Positions 15,151 through 22,459 of a stretch of 64,000 bases of DNA are shown here, piece after piece. The DNA is from Streptomyces sp. NBC_01716 (GTDB taxonomy: Bacteria > Actinomycetota > Actinomycetes > Streptomycetales > Streptomycetaceae). How positions within the stretch are numbered: the first letter of the stretch is position 1; each line of letters begins with the position of its first letter. The notes beneath the pieces were generated by a model, which was given only the letters and a program-made list of their open reading frames with translations, was not told the DNA's origin and made no database searches. Location: the NCBI RefSeq assembly GCF_036248275.1, contig NZ_CP109181.1, positions 186,001 to 250,000 of the forward strand, given 5' to 3'. The translations under genes and the position numbers were made by a program.

Positions 15151-16161
15151 ATGGACAACACCGTGACCATCAAGGACGTCGCCGCACTCGCCGGCGTGTC
15201 CGTGGGCACGACGTCCCGGGTGCTCTCCGGCAACCCCTCCACCTCCCCCGCCGCCCGTGAACGCGTCCACGCCGCCGTCGCCGAACTCGGCTACCGGCCA
15301 GACGCCCGTGCGCGCTCCCTGCGTTCGGCCCGTTCGCACACGGTGGGGCTGCTCATCTCCGACGTGCGCAACCCGTTCTTCGCGGACGTCGCGCACGGCG
15401 CCGAACAGGCGGCGCTGCGCTCGTCGTACGTCACCCTCCTCGCCAACGCCAACGAGGATCCGCGGCAGCAGGACACCTACCTGGAGTCCTTCCTCACCCA
15501 GCGGGTCGACGGCATCATCATCGCTCCGCAGGGCGCGGACAGCGCCCACCTCCGGACCCTCGCCACCACCGTGCCCCTCGTCTTCGTCGACCGGACCGTC
15601 GACGGGTTCGAGGTGCCCAGCGTCACCTCCGACAACGCGCTGGGCATCGACCAGGCCGTCGCCCATCTCGCCGACCGCGGCCACACCCGCGTCGGCTACA
15701 TCGGCGGCCCCCGGTCCATCTCCACCGGCCGCGCGAGACACGACGCCTTCGTGCGCGCGGTCGCCCGGCACGGTCTCGACGGCGACCCGGAGCTGATCAC
15801 CTCCGGCGACTTCCGCTCGGCCAGCGGCTCGACCGCCGCCGAACGGCTGCTGTCGGGCGAGCGCCCGCCGACCGCGCTGCTCGCGGCCGACAGTCCGATG
15901 GCGGTCGGCGCGCTCGGCGCGCTGCGCCGCCGCGGCCTGCGGATCGGATCGGACATCGATCTGGTGGCCTTCGACGACATCGAATGGTTCTCCGAACTCG
16001 ACCCGCCGCTCACCGTCGTCGCGCACGACGCCCAGGCCATGGGGTCGACGGCGATGGGACTCCTTCTCGACGTCATCGAGGGCCGCACACCCGAATCGGT
16101 GGTGCTTCCGACGCGCCTGGTCGTCCGGGAGTCGTCGGGCGGGACCCCCCACCGGTCATAG
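15151..16161 (+). CDS. LacI-family transcriptional regulator
   Basis: A 336-residue LacI/GalR repressor. ATG 15151 is preceded by AGAGG at a five-base distance; an upstream in-frame ATG lies inside the operator. The N-terminal headpiece is VTIKDVAALAGVSVGTTSRVLSGNPSTSPAARERVHAAVAELGYRPDARARSL with the hinge helix. The periplasmic-binding-protein-like core follows (VGLLISDVRNPFFADVAHGAEQAA, DGIIIAPQGAD, GHTRVGYIGGP, ALLAADSPMAVGALGAL, DLVAFDDIEWFSELDPPLTVVAHD). It likely represses the divergent SDR gene and itself in response to a sugar or sugar acid. The gene just downstream is a broken transporter. Confidence 0.9.
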   Translation: MDNTVTIKDVAALAGVSVGTTSRVLSGNPSTSPAARERVHAAVAELGYRPDARARSLRSARSHTVGLLISDVRNPFFADVAHGAEQAALRSSYVTLLANANEDPRQQDTYLESFLTQRVDGIIIAPQGADSAHLRTLATTVPLVFVDRTVDGFEVPSVTSDNALGIDQAVAHLADRGHTRVGYIGGPRSISTGRARHDAFVRAVARHGLDGDPELITSGDFRSASGSTAAERLLSGERPPTALLAADSPMAVGALGALRRRGLRIGSDIDLVAFDDIEWFSELDPPLTVVAHDAQAMGSTAMGLLLDVIEGRTPESVVLPTRLVVRESSGGTPHRS

Positions 16162-16163
16162 GC

Positions 16164-16979
16164 CGGGCGGCGTACGCGGCCACACCCCAGCCGGCGCCCG
16201 CCGTCCCCGACTCCACCTCCACTGCCCCGAAGCTCACGGAGTCGCCGGAGTTCGAGGAGACCAAGGCGAGCGGCCAGACGGTCAGGAACCCGCTCGTCAC
16301 GGTGCTGCGAAACGACTGGCGCAACATTCTGCGGATCATCGCGCTGCGCGTCGTCGAGTCCTGCGCGTACTACCTGACGGCGACGTATCTGCTGTCGTAC
16401 ATCACCGACCGCGACGAGGACGACCGCGGCATCGCACTCGCGGGCATCGTGATCGCGAGTCTGCTCGCGGTGGGCACGACGGTGCTGTCCGGGGCGCTGA
16501 CCGACCGGATCGGCCGGCGGAAGCTGTATCTGGCCGGGTGCCTGCTGGCGGTCGCCTTCGGCTTCCCGATGTTCCTGATGGCCAACACGGGCAATCCCGT
16601 GCTCGTGGTGCTGATCTATCTGATCGCGATCGGTGTGATCCACGCGGCGCTGACCGGTACGCAGGCGGCGTGGTTCGCCGAGCTGTTCAAGACCAACACC
16701 CGTACGTCCGGCGCCTCGTTGGGCTATCAGGTCGCGGCGTCCGTGGCCGGGTTCGCGCCGTTCCTGGCCGTGTTGCTGGCGGAGTCGTTCGACTGGGCGG
16801 GGCCGGCCGGTTTCTACGTGGTCATCGGTCTGGTGGGCCTGCTCGGCGTCGCGACGACGCGGGAGACCTGGGGTCCGCGCGAGCGCGCGGCGGCGGAGGC
16901 CGCCGACAAGGCGGTCCCGCAGCCGCGCGCGAACAGGCCGACGGCGGCAGACTCGGAGGGAGCGGCGCGCCGCTCCTGA
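16164..16979 (+). pseudogene. C-terminal half of an MHS-type MFS transporter (truncated)
   Basis: The frame contains LTESPEFEETKASGQ, the interdomain signature of metabolite:H+ symporters (ProP/ShiA type), followed by the last six membrane segments: LRIIALRVVESCAYYLTATYLLSYI, GIALAGIVIASLLAVGTTVLSGALTDRIGRRKLY, GCLLAVAFGFPMFLM, LVVLIYLIAIGVIHAALTG, GYQVAASVAGFAPFLAVLLAE and GFYVVIGLVGLLGVATT. The N-terminal six segments are missing, no start codon fits, and homology begins only about 70 bases after the LacI stop. This is the surviving half of a deleted transporter gene, probably once the uptake system of the LacI/SDR locus. Confidence 0.8.
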
Positions 16980-17007
16980 CAGCGGCGGACGCCGGCGCGG
17001 CCGGGGC

Positions 17008-17379
17008 TCAGCCGTGACCCGTGTCGATGACGCAGAAGCGGTTGCCCTCGGTGTCGGCGAGGACGATGAAGTCGGCGTCGTCGGGATAGCTGTCCCAGTC
17101 GACGCGTTCGGCGCCGAGGGAGATCAGACGCTCCACTTCCGCGGCCTGCTCAGCGGCGTCGCGCGCGTAGAGATCGAGGTGGACGCGGGGGTGTTCCCGC
17201 ACGGGCGTCACGCTGAGCCCGAGGGAGAGGCCGGGACCGTCCCCGCGCGCGGGGACGAGGACGACCCAGTCGTCCTCCACCTCGCCGTCGCGCGGTACGT
17301 AGTCCAGCGCCCGGGTCCAGAGGTCCGCGGCGCGGCGTACGTCGGCGGCGCCCATCACGATCGTCCCGATAGTGATCAT
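17008..17379 (-). CDS. VOC/glyoxalase-like protein
   Basis: A 123-residue single-chain VOC protein made of two beta-alpha-beta-beta-beta modules. It begins MITIGTIVMGAADVRRAADLWTRALDYVPRDGEVEDDWVVL, with the second module at HPRVHLDLYARDAAEQAAEVERLISLGAERVDWD and the terminal DADFIVLADTEGNRFCVID. The H and E positions used for metal in glyoxalases are partly kept (HLDL, DTEGNRFC). Family members include lyases, dioxygenases and resistance proteins; nothing here assigns a substrate. The gene stands alone with its own start at 17379. Confidence 0.85.
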   Translation of the reverse strand: MITIGTIVMGAADVRRAADLWTRALDYVPRDGEVEDDWVVLVPARGDGPGLSLGLSVTPVREHPRVHLDLYARDAAEQAAEVERLISLGAERVDWDSYPDDADFIVLADTEGNRFCVIDTGHG

Positions 17380-17473
17380 CGGGCGATGGTGTCAGAATCC
17401 GCGGGCGGTGATCAATCCGATTCGGCCGTCGGCGGCGGCGGGAAACCGCACGAGTGAATGCGACGGCACAGAA

Positions 17474-17515
17474 GAACCCCGGAAGCTCGATCTTCCGATC
17501 TCGCTACCGGGGTTC
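17474..17515 (-). terminator. Terminator after rpmE2
   Basis: GAACCCCGG (17474-17482) and CCGGGGTTC (17507-17515) form a perfect 9-bp stem. The 24-base loop has its own weak AAGCTCG/CGATCTT-type pairing. It begins about 40 bases after the rpmE2 stop on the minus strand. Confidence 0.65.
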
Positions 17516-17553
17516 AAGGTCTCCGTTGTCGCGCCGACGCTTCCCGGCGCTGC

Positions 17554-17811
17554 TCATCCGCGCTTCGCTGCGTCGCCGTAACGGCGCTCAAATCGCTCCA
17601 CACGGCCCGCGGTGTCAAGAACCTGCGAGTTACCTGTGTAGAAGGGGTGGCTCGCCGATGATGTCTCGACGTCGATGACGGGGTACCTCTTCCCGTCCTC
17701 CCACTCGATGGTCTTGTCGGAGTCGGCGGTCGACCGCGTCAGAAACGCGAAGTCGGCGGCACGGTCCCGGAATACCACCGGACGGGACACGGGGTGTATC
17801 TGAGTCTTCAT
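17554..17811 (-). CDS. rpmE2: Type B 50S ribosomal protein L31 (zinc-free paralog)
   Basis: An 85-residue protein starting [28 protein letters not shown], followed by [46 protein letters not shown]. This is L31 of the B type: it lacks the CxxC zinc ligands of type A and has the longer insertion around residue 40. The ATG at 17811 has AGGAGG six bases upstream. It replaces the zinc-containing L31 on the large subunit when zinc is scarce, and in relatives it is repressed by Zur. I could not identify a convincing Zur box. It is monocistronic with its own terminator. Confidence 0.95.
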   Translation of the reverse strand: MKTQIHPVSRPVVFRDRAADFAFLTRSTADSDKTIEWEDGKRYPVIDVETSSASHPFYTGNSQVLDTAGRVERFERRYGDAAKRG

Positions 17812-17987
17812 ATGGGGTCCTCCTGTCGCCGACCACCTGGGGCCTCTTCTCCCGCAGGTACCTACTACAACGGCGTGCGGAGGCCGGGTATTCCAGCGAA
17901 TTCCGGTGGGCCACCCATGGCCGAGGAAGAGGCAGTTGACCCGCATCACCCCCGACTGACCAGGGCTTCCGGTGATATTCTCGTTAT

Positions 17988-18581
17988 ATGGCTGACCGAA
18001 TACATCGGGTCACTGTCGAAGGCTCCCGGATCACCACTCCCCGGTTGGTCCTTCGACCGTGGGCGCCGGGCGACGCCGAGGCGGCGCTGCCCGTGTACGG
18101 CGTTGACAAGGTGTCCCGATGGCTGGCTCCGGCTCTTGAGCCGGTGTCCGACCTGGCGGCCATGGAGCGCCTCATAGAACGCTGGATGGCCGAGTCGGCC
18201 ACTCTCGAACCTCCTCAGGGCCGGTGGGCCATCTCGCTGCGCGAGACCAGCGAGCTGATCGGAGGTGTGGCCCTGCTGCCGCTCCCGCCCTTCGGCAGCG
18301 ACCTGGAGATCGGGTGGCAGCTGGCGCCCGACCTGTGGGGTCAGGGCCTGGCGGCCGAGGCCGGGCACGCCGTGGCGCATCAGGCTTTCGAGTCGGAGGC
18401 GGGCGTGGAGGAGCTGTTCGCGGTGGTACGGCCCCGGAACAGCCGCGGCGCGGCGACGGCCCGGCGGGTCGGGATGGAGTGGGTCGGCGAGACGGAGAAG
18501 TACTACAACCTGTCATTGCAGGTCTACCGTCTGCGCAGAGGCGACCTCGACGCGGGCGGCCCTATCGAAATCATGCGCTAA
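17988..18581 (+). CDS. GNAT-family N-acetyltransferase (RimJ/RimL type)
   Basis: A 197-residue acetyltransferase of the RimJ/RimL type: [24 protein letters not shown], then [23 protein letters not shown], the acetyl-CoA motif [29 protein letters not shown], and [32 protein letters not shown]. It transfers acetyl from acetyl-CoA to an amine of unknown identity. The stop TAA (18579-18581) is formed by the edge of a MITE. Without the MITE the sequence reads CGC TAG, so the original stop was at the same codon and the protein is probably intact. Confidence 0.88.
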   Translation: MADRIHRVTVEGSRITTPRLVLRPWAPGDAEAALPVYGVDKVSRWLAPALEPVSDLAAMERLIERWMAESATLEPPQGRWAISLRETSELIGGVALLPLPPFGSDLEIGWQLAPDLWGQGLAAEAGHAVAHQAFESEAGVEELFAVVRPRNSRGAATARRVGMEWVGETEKYYNLSLQVYRLRRGDLDAGGPIEIMR

Positions 18582-18744
18582 GGGCTGTCCCGTAATCCCT
18601 GGCGGGCGCACGACGACAGCTACGGCACCTCGCCGCGTTGTCGGAACGCCCGAATACGCCCAGTATGAAGACGCCCCTCCGCCTTGCGATGCACCGCATC
18701 TGACGCCGCGCGCTGATCCACCAGGGATTACGGGACAGCCCTTA
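18579..18744. mobile_element. MITE 1, inserted at the GNAT stop codon
   Basis: A 162-bp non-coding element with 22-bp perfect terminal inverted repeats beginning AGGGCTGTCCCG (18581-18602 and 18721-18742), flanked by a TA duplication (18579-18580 and 18743-18744). It encodes no protein. Its core (about 18633-18709; GCGTTGTCGGA, CCTCCGCCTTGCGAT and GACGCCG are conserved) is related, in reverse orientation, to the core of the element at 34343-34521, although the terminal repeats differ. TA duplication and size suggest mobilisation by an IS630- or IS5-type transposase encoded elsewhere. Confidence 0.85.
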
Positions 18745-18760
18745 GCCTCGCCGTTTCGGT

Positions 18761-19023
18761 TGGGGTGATGGTACGTCGCTGATCGTCTGCTGCCAGGTGG
18801 GCGAGGTGACTCCGTTGCTTGAGCATGGCGGAGTCCCGGCGCGGGGGTCGGGTTCTCCAGGTCTTTCGGTTCGCCGAGATCCGCAGGCGCGGGCGGCGGC
18901 TGCGGCGGAGTGAGGCGAGCGGCGACGTGCAGGTGCGGCAATGCCGTGCAGATGCGGTATGCCCTCGTCCTGGTCGAACAGGGACAGCTGGGCGCCGGGG
19001 TGCGGTCGCTCGCGGCGCACGAT
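18761..19023 (-). pseudogene. IS1380-like transposase, C-terminal remnant
   Basis: Reading the minus strand from 19020, VRRERPHPGAQLSLFDQDEG matches the segment of IS1380 transposases just before their last domain. The frame then shifts and LHVAARLT followed by PRLRISA can be read, the end of the same protein family. The intervening acidic and arginine-rich part is missing. The fragment is therefore shifted and internally deleted and cannot be functional. Confidence 0.6.
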
Positions 19024-19025
19024 GG

Positions 19026-19067
19026 TGCCACCTTGACGCCGGAATTGGCGCAGGCGTCAAGGTGGCA
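19026..19067. repeat. 15-bp perfect hairpin at the transposase remnant border
   Basis: TGCCACCTTGACGCC (19026-19040) pairs perfectly with 19053-19067 across a 12-base loop. It lies exactly where readable transposase sequence begins and downstream of the passenger SDR gene, so it could be a second terminator or a recombination scar. Confidence 0.6.
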
Positions 19068-19102
19068 GGTCCTGGCTCGAAGCCCGGATGCGGATTGACG
19101 AA

Positions 19103-19138
19103 GGTGCCCCACGCGACGGCACCGCCGCATGGGGCACC
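19103..19138 (-). terminator. Terminator of the passenger operon
   Basis: GGTGCCCCA (19103-19111) and TGGGGCACC (19130-19138) form a 9-bp stem about 40 bases after the SDR stop at 19179 (minus strand). It fits an intrinsic terminator. Confidence 0.6.
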
Positions 19139-19178
19139 AAAGCCAGGCCGGCGACCTCAGCCACGGCGGTCGCTGGTG

Positions 19179-19922
19179 TCAGACGGTGTAGCCGCCGTCG
19201 ATGTTGATCGTCGCGCCCGTCACGTAGGTCGACTCGGAGCCGGCGAGGTAGACGATCAGGCCGGTCAACTCATCGGGAGACGCAAACCGATTGGCCGGGG
19301 TCAGTCCGGTCATCAGATCGGCGTGGGCCCCTTCGGACGGATTGCTGTCTGTCGCGATCGGGCCCGGCTGGATGTTGTTGACCGTGATCGCCCTCGGCCC
19401 CAGTTCCCGCGCCAGTGCTCGGGTGAAACCGCCGATGGCCGCTTTGGTGAGGGAGTACGTCGTGCCGTTCGGGATCGGCATCCGCTCGGCGAAGACGCTG
19501 CCGATTGAGATGATCCTGCCTCCGTCGCCCATGTGCCGCAGGGCTTCCTGTGTGGCCACCCACACCGAGCGTACGTTCACCGCGACCTCTCGGTCGAAGT
19601 CGTCGACGGTAAGTTCCCCGATCGGTGCGAGGTGGGCGCCTCCGGCGTTGTTCACCAGGATGTCCAAGCGGCCGAAGGCCTCCACGGTGCCGGTGACCGT
19701 CGCGCGGACGGATTCGGCGTCTCCCGAATCGGCCGCCAACGCCACCGCCCTGCCGCCTTCCGACGTGATCTCGGCGACGACCTTGTCGGCGTGGCCGGGT
19801 GACGAGTGGTAGGTGATGGCGACAGCCGCGCCCTCACGGGCGAGGCGACGCGCGATGGCCGCACCGATGCCACGGCTCGCGCCTGTGACCAAGGCGACCT
19901 TGCCGCTGAGTGTCGCGCTCAT
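19179..19922 (-). CDS. SDR oxidoreductase (passenger gene 2)
   Basis: A 247-residue classical SDR: VALVTGASRGIGAAIARRLA, the NADP-type strand-2 end (AITYHSSPGHADK), LVNNAGGAH, catalytic Ser in IISIGSVFAE, YSLTK, NNIQPGPIATDSNP and a terminal VTGATINIDGGYTV. It is closest in style to 3-oxoacyl-ACP reductase-like or glucose dehydrogenase-like enzymes. Its ATG (19922) follows the TGA of the upstream nmrA-like gene with no base between them, so translation is coupled. It is inside the IS1380-like element. The substrate is unknown. Confidence 0.87.
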   Translation of the reverse strand: MSATLSGKVALVTGASRGIGAAIARRLAREGAAVAITYHSSPGHADKVVAEITSEGGRAVALAADSGDAESVRATVTGTVEAFGRLDILVNNAGGAHLAPIGELTVDDFDREVAVNVRSVWVATQEALRHMGDGGRIISIGSVFAERMPIPNGTTYSLTKAAIGGFTRALARELGPRAITVNNIQPGPIATDSNPSEGAHADLMTGLTPANRFASPDELTGLIVYLAGSESTYVTGATINIDGGYTV

Positions 19923-20873
19923 TCACTTCACCTCGATCTTCGAGGAGTTCTCGGCCAGCCAGGCGTCAAAGTCCTTCAGTGCCGGATTGATCTCGCGCAG
20001 CCGGTTCAGATCGCGGGCGCCGGTGAACTCCTGGTCGAAGTCGCCGTAATACTGGAACATGTTGGCGATCTCCGCAGCCGCCGGGATGTCCAGGGAGCGG
20101 AAGACGTCGTAGGGCACCGAGTTGAAGCGCACCGGTTCGCCGAGCGCGGCTCCCAGCTTCTCCGCGTACTGCGCACCGGTCAGGTGGTCGCCGGCCAGGC
20201 TGATGGTGCCGCCGACGAACTGCTCACCACCCTTGAGGATGGCGTGCGCGATGCGGCCGATGTCCGCCACGTCCACCCCGGCGAGGAGCTTGCCGTCCTC
20301 CAGCGGCAGAGTCAGGGTCAGTACGCCGTCCTCGGCGCGCTGAGGGCCCATGGCCTGCAGGAAGCCCTGAAAGAAGAAGGTGGTGTTCAGGAAGGTCGTC
20401 GGCACTCCAGCCTGTGTGAAGAGCTCATTGGCCTCACCCTTGGCGTCGAAGTGCGGCACGTTGTACTTGTCCTGCAGAACGGGCATCCGTTCGTCGTCCA
20501 GCGGCAGCAGTTCGCGCGTGTCCTCGAGCGTCGACCAGACCACATGACGCAGCCCCGTGGCCTTGGCAGCCCGGACCAGCACGTTTACTTCCTCGGTCTC
20601 CTTGGCCGCCGAGCCATGCGCCCAGAAGTTGGTCACGAGGAAGGCGCCGTAAGCACCCTCGAACGCTTGGTGCACGGTCGACTCGTCGTAGAAGTCCGCC
20701 TGGACAACCTCCGCCCCGAGCTCAGCAAGCTCCTTGGCCGCAGGCGAGTTGGGGTTCCGGGTCAGCGCGCGCACCGTGAAGCCCGAATCCGGGTCGGCGA
20801 GGATCGCCCGTGCGGTGCCACCACCCTGTGCGCCCGTCGCTCCGGCGACCGCGATGACCTTCTTGTCGCTCAT
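19923..20873 (-). CDS. NmrA/HSCARG-like NADPH-binding protein (passenger gene 1)
   Basis: A 316-residue NmrA-like atypical SDR: KVIAVAGATGAQGGGTARAIL (GATGAQG dinucleotide motif), VRALTRNPNSPAAKELAELGAEVVQADFYD, GAFLVTNFWAHGSAAKETEEVNVLVRAAKATGLRHVVWSTLED, and a C-terminal lid. The catalytic Tyr of classical SDRs is not kept, and HSCARG-type members act as NADPH sensors or reductases. It is the first gene of the two-gene passenger operon. Two copies of a 14-bp palindrome lie 35-76 bases upstream of its start (ATG 20873, no clear ribosome site). Confidence 0.85.
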   Translation of the reverse strand: MSDKKVIAVAGATGAQGGGTARAILADPDSGFTVRALTRNPNSPAAKELAELGAEVVQADFYDESTVHQAFEGAYGAFLVTNFWAHGSAAKETEEVNVLVRAAKATGLRHVVWSTLEDTRELLPLDDERMPVLQDKYNVPHFDAKGEANELFTQAGVPTTFLNTTFFFQGFLQAMGPQRAEDGVLTLTLPLEDGKLLAGVDVADIGRIAHAILKGGEQFVGGTISLAGDHLTGAQYAEKLGAALGEPVRFNSVPYDVFRSLDIPAAAEIANMFQYYGDFDQEFTGARDLNRLREINPALKDFDAWLAENSSKIEVK

Positions 20874-20907
20874 ACCAGTAACCCCTGTCCGAGTAGAGAA
20901 CCATCTA

Positions 20908-20949
20908 GTTGAGGTATCAACTCAATCAGGATTACGTTGATGCATCAAC
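20908..20949. promoter_or_regulatory. Paired MarR-like operators upstream of the passenger operon
   Basis: GTTGATGCATCAAC (20936-20949) is a perfect 14-bp palindrome, and GTTGAGGTATCAAC (20908-20921) is the same sequence with two changes. Their centres are 28 bp apart. The form TTGATnnATCAA is common for MarR/OhrR-type repressors. No such regulator is encoded in the element. Confidence 0.6.
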
Positions 20950-21040
20950 CTTTACCAATGAGATTCAGCCAGGTAGCGAAGGCGACGGAACCGACCGGGT
21001 CATCCATGAACTCCTGCGCTGCCCTTAAAGGGCAATTCGT

Positions 21041-21376
21041 CTAGATCGGACACCCTCTTACAGTCCCGATCTTGGTAACCCTGCGGTGGCTCCGGATTGA
21101 ACCCTTGCAAAGCGCGGGCCGTTGAGGCGGGTGAATCTGCTGACGCCCCGGGACGAGGTGGATGTGAAAGTACGCGGTGGTCCGACCGGCAGCCTCGGCA
21201 AGATCCGCCAGCAAACGTGCCCCGGCGTGCCCGACCACCCCTGAACCGTGAGCGGAGACAGGGAGCTTGGGACGCGACCCGATAGCCTGTACGCAGAAAG
21301 TGCCCCCCGCCTGGACCGACAGAACCCCTCGACAAGGTTCGTCGTCCCAGTTCAGAAGGCACTTTCGCGATCCCAC
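21041..21376 (-). pseudogene. IS1380-like transposase, N-terminal remnant
   Basis: The minus-strand frame holds SRPKLPVSAHGSGVVGHAGARLLADLAEAAGRTTAY (about 21170-21277), the conserved N-terminus of IS1380-family transposases. Upstream residues in the frame are leader sequence. After AYF the similarity stops, and the catalytic DDE region is absent. The remnant lies just inside the right inverted repeat of the element. Confidence 0.65.
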
Positions 21377-21438
21377 CCGACCTTCTGCCTCACTCCGACC
21401 GAAACGGCGAGGCCAGGCGTGAGGGTGGCGTCGTAAGC

Positions 21439-21456
21439 CAGGGCCAACAGGCCCTG
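21439..21456 (-). terminator. Small terminator hairpin after the polysaccharide deacetylase
   Basis: CAGGGCC (21439-21445) and GGCCCTG (21450-21456) form a 7-bp stem with an AACA loop. It lies 13 bases past the stop of the deacetylase gene at 21469 (minus strand). Confidence 0.55.
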
Positions 21457-21468
21457 CGGCGGGGCAAG

Positions 21469-22281
21469 TTACTCCGCCGGGATTTCGCCGGGGTCGTCCG
21501 CGAAGCCCCAGTGTTCCACCAGCGGACCCACTTCCATGCCCTCCGACCGCCAGCCGCCGACAAGGCCGGGCAGTGCCTCCAGCGTGGACCGCCAGCAGCC
21601 CGGCGCCGATGTCTGGTCCGAGTCATGGAGAAGCACCGTGCCGCCGCCCCGCAGATCGTGCCGTACGTTCGCCAGCACCGAAGCGGCGGTCGCCTCGGCG
21701 GTCCAGTCCTTGCCCCACGCCGTCCAGAGAATCGGACGCAGCCCCGTCCGCCGGGCGGCGAGCAGACGGCCGCCGGTCAGGATTCCGTAGGGCGGCCTGT
21801 ACCAGAGCGGTGACGCTCCGCAGATGGAGCGCACCGTCTGTGCGGCGCGCGCGAGATCATGAGTGTCCTGGGCGGGGGTGGGCAGCCAGGGGTGGTTGTG
21901 CGTCCACCCGTGCACCGCCACCTCATGTCCCCGGCGGGTGATCTCGCGGCCGAGTCGCGGATGGCGCAGGAGAGCCGTGCCGATCATGAAGAAGGTGGCG
22001 CGGGTGTGGAGTTCGTCGAGCAGGTCGAGAAAACGCGGTGTGGACCGCGGATCCGGACCGTCGTCGAAGGTGAGTGCCACATGGTCGGCGCGGCCGACGC
22101 CGGCCAGACCGGGAAAAAAGGCTCTGCGCGGTCCCGCGAGCCACGTGCCGGCCGGTGCTATGTGGGCGGCGGCGAGTGCCAGCGCGGGAGCGGTCGTCAG
22201 CAGACGCCGGCTCGGGGTGGCCGGCCCCGGAGAGCGCGGCGCACGGCGACGTTCCCGCACTGTCCCGGAATGAACGTCCAT
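21469..22281 (-). CDS. Secreted polysaccharide deacetylase (NodB domain)
   Basis: A 270-residue protein starting at ATG 22281. Residues 25-55 form a signal or anchor segment (LLTTAPALALAAAHIAPAG). The NodB domain shows motif 1 VALTFDDGPDPRSTPRFLDLLDE (catalytic and metal Asp), motif 2 GHEVAVHGWTHNHPWL (two metal His), motif 3 WYRPPYGILTGG, motif 4 DWTAE, and the final GGTVLLHDSD. The family removes N- or O-acetyl groups from chitin, peptidoglycan or other glycans outside the cell. It follows an SDR gene in the same direction, with an inverted-repeat element between them, and a glycosyltransferase gene is divergent from that SDR. Confidence 0.88.
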   Translation of the reverse strand: MDVHSGTVRERRRAPRSPGPATPSRRLLTTAPALALAAAHIAPAGTWLAGPRRAFFPGLAGVGRADHVALTFDDGPDPRSTPRFLDLLDELHTRATFFMIGTALLRHPRLGREITRRGHEVAVHGWTHNHPWLPTPAQDTHDLARAAQTVRSICGASPLWYRPPYGILTGGRLLAARRTGLRPILWTAWGKDWTAEATAASVLANVRHDLRGGGTVLLHDSDQTSAPGCWRSTLEALPGLVGGWRSEGMEVGPLVEHWGFADDPGEIPAE

Positions 22282-22307
22282 TCGGCCTCGTCCTCCGACA
22301 GGCCTCC

Positions 22308-22381
22308 AGGCCGTGTCTTCGAAGTCCCGCCTGGCCCTCGGCGCCTGGCAGGCGGACGACGCCACTTCGAAGACACGGCCT
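22308..22381. repeat. MITE-like 74-bp inverted-repeat element
   Basis: AGGCCGTGTCTTCGAAGT (22308-22325) is mirrored exactly at 22364-22381, giving 18-bp terminal repeats around a 38-base centre that also pairs partly (CCGCCTG / CAGGCGG). It lies between the SDR stop (22460) and the deacetylase start (22281). It may be a small mobile element, a terminator, or a former element now used as a terminator. Confidence 0.6.
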
Positions 22382-22459
22382 CGGCCGGCTTCCTCTCCCT
22401 CCCCAAGTGTCCCAAGCTCCGCGCCGGACGGCGACCCGCGAGCGGCGAGGACGGCGCGG

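Larger units (their letters stand above)
18745..21413. mobile_element. IS1380-like element carrying two passenger oxidoreductase genes
   Basis: The two ends are inverted repeats: GCCTCGCCGTTTCGGT at 18745-18760 and its exact reverse complement at 21398-21413, with weaker pairing for about eight more bases. Just inside the right end (minus strand) is an IS1380-type transposase N-terminus, and just inside the left end is a transposase C-terminus, both on the minus strand and in the correct order. Between them, in the same direction, lie an nmrA-like gene and an SDR gene. The element therefore looks like an IS1380 copy whose central transposase region was replaced by a two-gene cassette. No target duplication was found. 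Confidence 0.6.

Noticed and set aside
17812..17990. Zur box upstream of rpmE2
   Set aside because: Expected for zinc-free L31, but no TGAAAATGATTTTCA-like palindrome is visible; the nearest AT-rich stretch (17973-17990) is better explained as the GNAT promoter.
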